A stretch of DNA of 64,000 nucleotides, from assembly GCA_023159155.1 (NCBI GenBank), contig JAJNNX010000089.1, positions 1-64,000 of the forward strand, in the 5' to 3' direction. The translations under genes were made by a program, and so were the position numbers. Positions 13,221-23,226 of the stretch are shown here, piece after piece. The first letter of the stretch is position 1. Every line of letters starts with the position of its first letter. The notes beneath the pieces were generated by a model. The model searched no databases and was not told where the DNA came from. It saw only the letters and a program-made list of their open reading frames with translations. Origin of the DNA: Ustulina deusta (taxonomy: Eukaryota; Ascomycota; Sordariomycetes; Xylariales; Xylariaceae).

Positions 13221-15651
13221 TATATAAATAATATTTTAATTTATTTTAAAACTAAAAAATAGTACTAAACTTATTATAAAAAAATAATTTATTATTTATA
13301 TTAAACTAAATATTAAAACAATATTAGAAAATCTTGTTTTAATATATTTATTATTAATTATTTAAAAATAGTTATAAAAATTAAAATAAAAATTAGAATT
13401 AATTTTATTAAAATCTAAGCAATTCTAAATTAGAACTTTAATAATTTTAAAAATACTAAATTAATCCGGTTATTTTTTAAGTTTTATAATTATATTTATA
13501 TATTTATTTATTATATTAATAAAATTATTGTTTTTTTAAATTAACTACTAAAAAAAAATAAGCTATTTATAATAGGATTAAAATAAAAATAAACTTTTAA
13601 ATATATAAAACTACTAGTTTATAAAATACTTATTTTAGTTTTTTTTAAGCTTAGCTAACTAATATAAATAAAAATAGATATTTTATATAATATAATAAAA
13701 AAAATTATTTAGTAGCAATAAAAAAATATAACCTAAAAACTTATAAAATATTTTTTTAAAATAATAATATTAATTAAGCAAGCTTATTTAATTTAAAATT
13801 ATAAATTTTTAGTAATAATATAAACTTTGGAATACTATTACTTAGAGCTTTTTAAAACTAAGTTTTTTATAATAACTAATTATTAAGCTTTATTATATTT
13901 TTTAAATAAAAAGATTTTATTAATATAATAAATATATTAGGCTAATTTTTTATTAAATTTTAATATTATTTTTTAATATTAACTAGAACAAAAAAATATA
14001 GTAGCTAATATTTTATTAAAAAAAATAGCTAAGCTTTTTATAATTAAAATTAAAAAAGCTAAAAAACAAATAATAATATTAGTTCTATTTAATAAAATAT
14101 TAGGTTTTATATTAATTGTAAACCTTTTATTTAATATTTTTTAAAGAGCTAATCTAGTAGACCTAATTAAATAAAAAAACTAGCTATAAGAACTAGGAAA
14201 TAAAAATAAAAAGCTATATATACCTAAAGTTATTTTAAATAAAACTATTTTTTTTTATATATTAAAGTTAATACAAAATAATTAAAATATTAGAACAAAA
14301 ATATTATTAGCTTTATTTAAAATATAATTATAAATAATATATATATAATTATTATAACTATAAAAAAAACAAAATATTATAAAATAAGATTTTTAGTTTT
14401 TTTTATTTATTATTTATATTAGCTATAATATAGCAATATATAATAATAAATAGTAAAAATATACTACTTAACTAATAAAGTTATAACTATATATAAATAT
14501 TTATAAATAAGTTTAGCTATTTAATTATAACTTTATTTAATAAAAAAATAAATATTATAAAGTTGCTAGTTATATAATACTATAAAAATTTATATAGATT
14601 TTTTAATATATTAAATATATAAATATTAAATAATATAAAATTATTTATTTTTAAGTTTATAGCAATAATTAATAGTTTTATAAGTATTAAGCATTGCTTT
14701 AGTAGTACTTATTATTTTTAAACCAAAAAAGCAATAAAATTAATTAATTAAAAATTAAACTAATAATTTTATTTTTATATTAATAAATACTAAAACAATT
14801 AAAACATCTATTTTTTTATTTTAAACTTTATATATAATTTTTTATAATATTTATTAATTAATATATTACTACTAAAAGTAGTAATAAAAATTAAAATATA
14901 AAACTTTTTAATAATAAATATTAGCAAAACTATTATAAATTTTAATACTAAGCAATAAGCGTTCAAACTAGTCCGCTAAACCTAAAACGTTTAAAAAATA
15001 GCATACAATATAGTAACTTTTATATAAAAACAATATAAACTATAAGCTAATAAAAAAAAACGTTTAGTAAATTTTAAAATAAAAAACAAAGTTTTTTAAA
15101 AAAAAAAAAAGCTTTATAATATAAGCACTAATTACTAGATTAGACTTCTAATTAGTTAAACTTTTTAAAATCTTAAAAAAACAAAAATTTAGCTATATTT
15201 TTAATTTGTTTAACTTTTATAAAATAAAAACCCTATTTTATACTAACTAATTATAAAAAATAAGCAATAATTTTTTATTTTAATAAATTTAATTATTGCT
15301 TTTAGCTAAAAATATTAATAGCAAAACAGAATTTAAAATTAAACAAATCAAACAATTAAAAATATATAAAAAAAGTAAAAAATTATAATATTAAGTTGTT
15401 TAAAAAAACTATAATTTTAATAATATTTAGTACGTAGCTTAAAATTTTAAAAATGTACTAATTAAACTTAACTAATTTTATAAAACCTATAAAAAAACTT
15501 CCAAACTTTTTATAAAATTATAAAAATAAATATATATAGTAGTAGCTAATAAGTTTGCAAGCAATTATAAAAATAATAATAAAGCAGTATAATATAAAAA
15601 GACTATATAAACCTAATATTATTAATAACTTTTAGTTTTAAAAAAAAATAG

Positions 15652-15886
15652 TATAATAGTTAGTATAGTTTTAGCAAAACTTATAAAAATTCTAAACTTA
15701 TATAGCAATAAAATAAAAAGTCTATATATAAACTAACTTAATTTTGCAACTATATATATAAAGTTTATATCTACCTACCTTATAAACTTTAACTTCTTTC
15801 TTTTCTTTTTTTCTTTTTTAGCTTAGAGTTTTTATCTATAGTATTAATAAACTAGCTATAGAAGCTTTACTTAACTAATTATAACA
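15652..15886 (+). repeat. 3' LTR of element A
   Basis: Direct repeat of 2496-2729, starting tataatagttagtatag where the 5' copy has tgtaacggtcagtacag; every difference in that stretch is a transition. Followed by the target duplication taaaa. Confidence 0.85.
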
Positions 15887-16683
15887 TAAAATAAATATAT
15901 TAAAAAAATTCTATTAAAACTAATATAAAATTATAAGCTTATATAGTTATAATATTTAGTACTATATTTTTAAAAATATTATTTATTTTAAATTATTTTA
16001 GTTCTAATTTAAATTTAATTTTTTTAAGTTTTAAATTTTTTTTTTTTTTTTTTTTTTTAAATATTAGTTCGCTTAAAACGTTTATAAAAAAATCTAATGC
16101 TTAATTTTTTTTTTTTTATAAAAAATTTTTTTTTTAAATTATTTAATAATAAAAAACTAGCTATATTTAAAAATTAAAATTATTTTAATTGTTTAAAAAC
16201 TAAAAATAAAATAAAAATATTTAAAGTTAAGTTTTTTATAAATTATTAGTTTTTAAATAATATAAAAATTAAAAATTTTATTAAAATTATATTAAAATTA
16301 GATTTATATTATAAAATATATTATTTTTTATATTAAATATATAATTAAAAAAAAAATTTATTTATATTTTATTAATTATAACAAAATAAAAAATATATAT
16401 TTATTAAATATTTATTAATAAATAATTAGTTAATTTAAAATAATATTATAATTAATTAAATAAAGTTTTTATAGCTAGTTTATTAATACTATAAATAAAG
16501 ATTTTAAGCTAAAAAAAAAAAAAAAGAAAATTAGAGTTTATAAAATAAATAAATATAGATTTTATATATATAGCTATAAAATTAAGTTAGTTTATACGTA
16601 GACTTTTTATTTTATTGCTATATAGGTCTAGAGTTTTTATAGGTCTTGCTAAAACTATACTTAAAACTCTATAGACTGTTATA
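15887..16683 (-). mobile_element. Element B, proximal part with 5' LTR (16444-16683)
   Basis: The LTR at 16444-16683 is the inverted counterpart of 2496-2729, with a small extra stretch (about 14 bases) near 16661-16675. The sequence to its left (16443 down to about 15892) is the reverse complement of the start of the internal region of element A (2730-2804 joined to 10166 onward). This is therefore the 5' end of a minus-strand element whose remainder is 1-2495. It preserves the empty target of element C at 16358-16362. Confidence 0.8.
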
Positions 16684-16940
16684 ATAAAATCTAAAAACAA
16701 AATTTAAAAAATTAATTAAGCTATATAAATTATTTTTTAATTGTTTTAATAAGCAAAAACATTAAAACAATCGCTAGCTATTATATAATAAGCTATAATT
16801 AATATATTATAATATATAATATATACTAGCTATATATTATATAAAAAAAAACAATCTAAACAGAACCTAAATATAACTTACTAAAAAAAAAAGATTTTTG
16901 TTCTAACCTTTATAAGCAAAGGTTAAGCTATAGTACAGGA
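16684..16940. other. A/T-rich flank and boundary of the AT block
   Basis: A/T-rich, gene-free sequence after the LTR of B. Base composition becomes normal between about 16900 and 16950. This is the border between RIP-degraded DNA and the gene island. No feature recognised. Confidence 0.6.
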
Positions 16941-16964
16941 TAAGTGGGGCTAAGTTATATAACA

Positions 16965-17260
16965 CTGACCTAGTCGTATGACGTAACAGTAACCCGAACC
17001 AGGGACATTAACGAGCTGCGAGCTGGATCCTGTCGCCTTGGCACCCTCTAACATAGCGTCCTTGAGCAGCTAAAAGAGGAAATATCCTAAATAGTTGGTA
17101 GCAAGCTGCATCTCGAAGCCGTCTGTAGTTTCTTGGCGTGTGGGGATATTCATAACCGCAGCGTTGCAAACGAGAACGTTAAGCTTAGATGACTTCTTTA
17201 AGAATGCTTCTGCATAAGTTTTAATACAATCAAGCCTGCTTGAGTCGAATTCAAGCAGCT
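16965..17260 (-). pseudogene. Short-chain dehydrogenase/reductase (SDR) relic
   Basis: Read on the minus strand, one frame gives an SDR core: LLEFDSSRLDCIKTYAEAFL, then KLNVLVCNAAVMNIPTRQE, then FEMQLATNYLGYFLF, a TAG stop (17070-17072), and LLKDAMLEGAKATGSSSQLV. This fits the NNAG-type motif and the following helix of classical fungal SDRs of the retinol-dehydrogenase/WW-oxidoreductase type. The N-terminal TGxxxGIG cofactor loop and the downstream YxxxK active site cannot be found in frame. Upstream sequence (17260-17400) may hold more eroded coding sequence. It lies directly against the AT block, so it was probably disabled by truncation and possibly by RIP leaking from the repeats (TAG from CAG is a RIP-type change). 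Confidence 0.7.
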
Positions 17261-17399
17261 TAACGCGGCCGAACTCGAGGAAACATCGTGCGTTGAGTTA
17301 GAAGATAAGCACCTGAGTGTTTAGATCATTACGCAGGAATTCCAAGACAGCGCTTGAGGAAGATGACTCTCCTTGATGTGTTCAACCGCTTCGTTTGGC

Positions 17400-17729
17400 T
17401 TTGCTCTCCAACCAGGTGTGAGAAGTATTAAATTATGGTAATAACGAATCATAACTTGGGGGTTCCGAATACGTCAATCGGCGTATTAGGAAATAAAGTG
17501 CCTATTGTTCTCTTTCCATCCCCATTTGTTAATATTATACATCTTGTAACACGCCTCCTTAGGCGACTTAAACTGTTTAATGCAAAATGACATCTAATTA
17601 TGCACCATGGAAGGTATATTTGCCTAGAGAAGGAAGTTCTCCACACGGATTCATCCAAGACCATGGAGGAGATCCCCTAGCTCATGTTGCAACTTGCCAT
17701 ATGATGGAAGCAATCGCTGCACCGGAACG
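17400..17729. other. Intergenic, no gene seen
   Basis: Between the SDR relic and the 2EXR reading frame. Normal-GC sequence; no supported gene or RNA. Confidence 0.5.
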
Positions 17730-18212
17730 ATGAGTCCCCAAAACTGCTTAGCATCCATCCCTGGCCTCTCAGACCCGGCCGGAGCCATTTCTCTCGGGGA
17801 TTTGACCGCTTCGGGCTCACCAAATGCGCCCAAATTGCATAATCTCGACTCACAGCGCGAGCAGGGCTCACCAACCACAAGCGTCACTGTCAGCTCGCGC
17901 CTCACTTTCGTTGATCTACCGCTCGAAATTCGCGAGATCATCTGGAGATTCGCGCTCCCGGAGCCTCGGGTTTTCAATGCTTTAGTCTGGGTCTCGGCCG
18001 GGTTGAAGATGCAGTTGCTCAATCGGTCCGAACTGAAGATGCCCCTCGCCCATGCGTGCTTTGAAGCTCGTCGCGTCGTTAAAGAGTCTGACTACGTCTT
18101 GGCCTTCCGCGACGAGGATGAACCGGAGGACCCCGGTGTTTGGTTTCATCCCCGGAAGGATCGGGTTGAGCGCACTATCTGGGGACCTGGGGACTGGAAT
18201 GCCGGAGCCTGA
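17730..18212 (+). CDS. 2EXR-domain protein, short (possibly truncated)
   Basis: Single-exon frame of 160 aa from the first in-frame ATG. A low-complexity N-terminus is followed by a 2EXR core: LTFVDLPLEIREIIWRFALP, then LAHACFEARRV and WFHPRKD. The pattern of an LPxEIRxxIWRxA start followed by a CxEAR helix and a FNPxxD-like strand defines this ascomycete family, whose function is unknown; paralogues are numerous and often sit in variable regions. The protein stops soon after the domain start, so it is shorter than most family members and may be a truncated copy or the 5' part of a longer spliced gene. An open frame continues upstream of the ATG without another Met, so a missed upstream exon is possible. 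Confidence 0.5.
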   Translation: MSPQNCLASIPGLSDPAGAISLGDLTASGSPNAPKLHNLDSQREQGSPTTSVTVSSRLTFVDLPLEIREIIWRFALPEPRVFNALVWVSAGLKMQLLNRSELKMPLAHACFEARRVVKESDYVLAFRDEDEPEDPGVWFHPRKDRVERTIWGPGDWNAGA

Positions 18213-18638
18213 GTTCCGTCAAGATCCGACTAGTCTAGAGGGCCAGAAAATCTGCCAGTGCTTATTTCTAAATATAATATGTGAATTAAGTCTTGGATGC
18301 GAGAAATATGACATGGAAATTCTTTCTCTCCCTGTCCATTCTTCGAGACCCTCACCTATCTGCATTAATATAGAAATTGTGTTCCCTTTTTTTCTTACTA
18401 TCTTTATTGTTTTCGTAGTTTCTAATAGAGACAGGCTTACATGAGAGAGGCTAACCCCATTAATGTTTTATAGGAATATCGATTCAAGCGAGTGTGTGAG
18501 GTTTCTTCTAATTACTGTTCCAGTGGCCGACTAGCAGGCCGTCCCCTTTCCAGATTCGTAACGTAACTATCGTAAAATCAACAACGAGTGCAATAATGTA
18601 CCAAAGATGAAATTATCCTCGTCCTTCAAATCACGGTT
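18213..18638. other. Convergent intergenic region
   Basis: Lies between the 3' ends of the 2EXR gene (plus) and the AAA+ gene (minus). No coding pattern on either strand beyond random open frames. Confidence 0.5.
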
Positions 18639-21600
18639 TTAAGGCCCTCCCTGGTTGATATTTATGTTGGGATGCTGAGTCCAAAATTGTGACGCTGTTG
18701 GATTTTCAAGGTACTGAGAGCTCGGCTGTGCTGGTGTGAGAGGACGGGGCTGAATATCTGAGCTTGTGGCTTGCAGCGGCGCCATTCGCAGGTCGCGTGT
18801 CTGTTGTCTGTGCTGTCCTTGTAGCCTCTGTTGTGCTTGATCGGCAGTGATGGGGAATCCTCCTTGTATATTTCCGAGGTAACCCGGGTCTTGAAGGTGT
18901 AGGTTTGTGCCAAAAGTATTCCGAGCGAAGTCAGAGGCTGGTACTCGCTGCATCTGTGCTTGACTCTGTGGATACACAGGTGACATTGTAACGTTTGGTT
19001 GAATGACAGGCTCCATTGGTTGAGAATATTGTGTTTGGAAAGGGGGGTTGATTCCTATATCTTGGTCCGGTGGGTTTTGAGGGTTCCAGGGTCGATAGTA
19101 CCTATCGGACGTCTGACGTGGTGGCGGTTCTTGGTTATATTTTCGCATCAAGAGTGGATTCGGAGGACTCGTGGCCTGGGTATCCCTGATGCCTGCGCGC
19201 ATGAAGTTTTCCTTGGCCCTCTCATCCAAGTTAACTCCGTATATATCTTTCAAGTAATTCATAAACCCGAGATATGAGTTGGCCACAATTTTGAAATGCT
19301 TATCCTCCAGCTTTACGAAAGCGTTCGGGTCCATTATAGCTTCATGATTCCCACCCTGCGCCTCAGACTCCGCTAGGGCCAGGGCGGTCTGACATGCATT
19401 GCGGATTTGGCGACCATTCCATCGCGCTCCAGGATATGAATTCCAGTGTGTAGTTGCGTAAGCTATAATGCTCGATCTTTTGATCTCTAGTTTAATATTA
19501 CCCCGCCCAGCGAACTTTCTTTCCAAACGGTTCATGTTGAGATCGAACACCGAAATAGTCGCATCCAGGTCTAAAGGTGGGTAGTACAAACTCATATGGA
19601 TTCTTGAGGCGAAAGCTTCGTCAAAATCTCCCACTCGATTTGTTGTGAGAAATAAGATACCCGAGTAATACTCAATTACTCTTAAAAATACTAAGCACTA
19701 TTAGAAGAGCTAGGTTAACCAATAACAAGATACTTACCAGAGACAATACTGTTCCGTAGAAGATCCGTAGGCGTGCGTGCAGATAAGAAGACATCTGCTT
19801 CGTCGAGCAACAGGATGCATCCCCATCGTCCTGCTAGAGCAAAAGTTTCTTGAAGCGATTTTTCGACTTGCTCCGCCCACATCCCAAGGTCGCCTGGGAC
19901 TCATCTTAGTGTATTCAAATATTATTATCTTGCCAAGAACCACTTACCACAGCTCAGTTGGAATAGCGGCCGCCTGAAATAATCGGCAATGCATTCTACA
20001 GGATAATAGTTCAGCAAAATTTATGCCTGTGCTTAGAATTCATAAGATACTATTATAACTTACCAGCGGTTGTTGTTTTTCCTACCCCTGGGGCTCCATC
20101 TGGTAATCAGCATATACAAGTCAGTTTTCAATGGTCCTCAACTCAAGTCGTTTTATACTCGACAGTGCATAAGTCGGGGAGAAAAAAACTGGAAGAATAG
20201 TTGACAGTTGACGCAATAAAGGGAGAGAAATAATATTTGGTAGCATGGCGAATATGTCGAGGTTCCGCGGATAGAGTTGAAAAGTTGCTTACGAAGGAGA
20301 ATGACTAGTCCTTTCCCTAAGTGGAACTATCAGATCAGCCCAATCAAGACTAGTAAACTCGATGTCAATTACCTTTTCCGCGCACTAGGTCCCACAGATC
20401 CCCCCGGCCCGCAGCGTTTTGTTTGTCCCTGAAGTGTTGAGCTATCAGAGATTTGATCATCTCCTTGTGCCCTTGAGGAAGTACTAGCTGGTCGAAAATT
20501 TCCTCCCGATCGCATTTCCGGCTACTCCCGTCAATTGAGTCCGAGTTTGAATCTCTAATCGGGGTCACTTGTGAAACGCTCAGTGGTCCTATTAAGTAGT
20601 ATCAGAAGTAGGCTTCTTTTCGGCAACTGGGAAAAGTGAATTGAGAATCGGCTGCCAGCTCTAGCGAGACTCGACTTACTGAATTTTCTGATTTGAAACA
20701 CAAAACCATAAACCCTCCATGGCATGATTAAAAACTCCTCATCCTCAATAAGATTCTCTGCCGTATTTGCCTCATGTCGGTACCGAGGGTGGATGGCTAA
20801 TGAGTGCACCTTCGCATTAACACCCCGCGATAGACTGTCCAAATATGCTACGCTGCTTTCTCTGTCCAAATAGTGGTCGGCGTAAACGTTATGAGACCGG
20901 CAGCATTCATGTTTACACGGACCCAGATTCGCAACTTCTGGTGGAGTCCATTCAACAAGACTCTCTAGGTCAGGTTTCCATCCTGGGTAACGATTGCCGT
21001 CGGCCCATCCCCCCTGAGCTTCGGGACTTGCAAATGCTTGTTCAAAATCGACCATAACAGGGCAGTCCAATTCTTCTCCAAATCTTGTAGTGCCACTAAA
21101 GTGCATATGCATCGTCTCCGTCATGTTAAAGAATGCTTTCCCTCTTTCAATGAGACTCTGGAGTATTTGACTATCATCTCGACAATCCGTGAAGTCCATT
21201 CCGTTCTGGATCAGTTGCTTCTGGATTTCCTCATCCTTGAGTCGATTCACAGGCATGATCGGAAGCGACCTTACCGTCTTTTCACCCTCAAAATAATCAA
21301 TCACATAATGCATCTTTCGGGGGCCGAGTTGTTTCCCGTCAAAATCGATCGCCACACAATGGATTCCAAAGGGGCTATACTGAGGTTGAGGCGGGCGGTT
21401 TCCACGAAGTACGACTTTATGTTCCATTCCCTCAACGCAGACCACCCTCATGACCTCGATATCCACTCCGTTGATGATGCGAATGACGTGGCCTCCGGGT
21501 TTGAAAAGATGCCATAAATCATCAAAATATATGCGTTTGCAATCAGGCTCCTTCACAAATCTGACCCGGGGCAAGATGTATTCGTCCAATAACTGAACAA

Positions 21601-22849
21601 GGCATCCTATCAACTCTAATTCCGTCGGCTTCAAATCGGTGATAGTTGCATGGGCAGAATCCAATGGCTGCTGTTCTCCACTATCAGCGAGAGGTCGTTT
21701 TGCAGACATGGGTGCTTCAAGCATTAGCTGCCGGTAGTCTTCGCGAATTTTCTCTTCCTTGTGAAGCAGAATGCGGAAGGGACGGACAACAGTAACGAAG
21801 CCAGGATGAATTATATCAAATAAGGCCCGTATAAGGGATTGGGAATGGAATCGAACACGCTCCGGCAACCTCGTGGCGAATTGGAGACCATCCGTGGTTG
21901 TTTTGCCTTCACTTTTTGTGTCCCCCATATCCCAAACGACTGTTGATGTTGATTGGCGGTTCCCGGTTGCGGCATTTATTGCGCGGCCAACGGTAATTTC
22001 AGGTTCACCGATCAATACATCAATTGCACAAATCTCAAATTTCAGGTGGCTCCGGTTGGTGTTCTTCCCAGGTGCACCTTCATCGGAAGACCGATGACGG
22101 GCGTAACGATAGTTTTCAATAGTGCCAAGTCTTTCTAAGCTGGCAAAGTCGACCCATCTCACACATTTGATAGTGGCTGCAGGGCTTAAACGATGTTTCT
22201 TCTTTCCGGTGCGTCTAGTTCCCGGCACAATCGCAGGCGGAGTGGGGATTGAAACTCGCCGAGCCCGGGTTAAACGATCCTCGCTAGCGGATGACTCCCC
22301 GGCGTAGCCATCGGCTGCGGCGACAGAACTACCCAGCGGAGCGATCCTCGCTGAGATTCCAGCCCAATCAATTGGACTATGAGATAGGATACCGTACCCG
22401 CTTCCACTGGTTTCAGACTGTTCCTCGTCAGACTGCTCATTATAAGATATATTCGCCAAGTTATCAAGTGTCTGGTCGGTCGGTGTTATTCGGCCTTCGG
22501 TATGAGGTGTTCGGGTATCGGTCTGGTGAGATCGGGGGTTATTTGCTATGTTCTTGTTGATAACTCGGTCACGGTTGCTCGACGAAGCAGTCGTTGCCGC
22601 CGGTAGATCATCAGTCAGTGGTAAGTCTCGATTCAGAGGGGCCGACGCTTGGGCTCTAAGCTTATCTGTGTCCGATTTTGGCTCCTCCAAAGTGAGCAGC
22701 GCGTCATTCTCATAAGTATGCCCAAGATCTCTACCCTGCATATCCCCAGGGAACTGCGAATCTGCAGGCCCTCCTGACAAATGCGGGCCCTCGGTCACCG
22801 GGACATCCTGGCCCTCCTCGTCGGCAGGTCCTGCTGACACATCTGACAT
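18639..22849 (-). CDS. AAA+ ATPase with N-terminal DUF7025-type region
   Basis: Seven exons: 22849-20680, 20588-20373, 20316-20293, 20099-20064, 19995-19948, 19893-19738, 19690-18639. The lengths sum to 3702 nt, giving 1233 aa; every junction is GT..AG and keeps the frame. The first 200 residues are disordered and acidic. Residues about 430-535 fit the region found before the ATPase core in fungal AAA proteins (I recall it as DUF7025). The core shows Walker A GAPGVGKT (805-812), Walker B CILLLDEAD (857-865; D862, E863), sensor-1 N901 in LFLTTNR, and a candidate arginine finger R913 in SRIH. All catalytic signatures are present, so it should hydrolyse ATP. The C-terminal 200 residues are Q/P-rich. 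Family members are common in ascomycetes and resemble BCS1-like AAA proteins in the core; substrates are unknown. It is transcribed divergently from the STAND-like gene across 377 bases. The start is the ATG of MSDVSAG; upstream in-frame sequence lacks another ATG. Confidence 0.88.
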
Positions 22850-23226
22850 GGCGTACTGTATCAAAACAAAAATTCAAATTAATCGAAGCGTAACACCTTG
22901 TTGTCAACGGTAGAAGCACCCTCTCGAAATTATTCGGCATTCATGGTCATCGGTGCTGAAGAAGTGTAGATACAAAGTTGCGAGCTCCGAATTCGACCAG
23001 CAAAAGAAAGGCGGGGGTAACATTTGGCAAATCTAGGTACTCTCTTCGGGCCAATTAAAGCATGTTGTTCCTGCCTTGGCATGGATATTCGAACATTGTC
23101 TGACTGGTTGATATCAGCTTTTGCGATGCTGCGCGGGGATTGCAGCCACGCAACGTATACCCAAAGGAGCCTTCGAGTCGTCATTGTTGGACTCTAGACC
23201 TCATGTTTTGAAGATTAGCAAACACT
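22850..23226. promoter_or_regulatory. Shared divergent promoter region, AAA+ / STAND-like pair
   Basis: 377 bases between two start codons pointing outward. It must hold both promoters and 5' UTRs. I see no convincing TATA box or recognised operator; open frames here look random. Confidence 0.55.

Larger units (their letters stand above)
2496..15886 (+). mobile_element. RIP-degraded Ty3/gypsy-like LTR retrotransposon A (hosts element C)
   Basis: Two direct repeats of about 234 bp (2496-2729 and 15652-15886) bound the element. It is flanked on both sides by the same 5 bases, taaaa (2491-2495 and 15887-15891), a perfect target-site duplication. Without the nested element C and one aataa duplication the internal part is about 5.5 kb, a normal size for the group. 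All coding capacity is destroyed: C/G has been converted to T/A throughout, the mark of RIP. A sits inside element B in the opposite orientation. A purine-rich tract immediately precedes the 3' LTR (about 15640-15651), as expected of a polypurine tract, which fixes the orientation as plus. Confidence 0.85.

Noticed and set aside
15740..15890. Repeat shared with 2600-2730 first read as a scattered small repeat
   Set aside because: It is simply the second half of the two LTRs of element A, with inverted counterparts in B and D.
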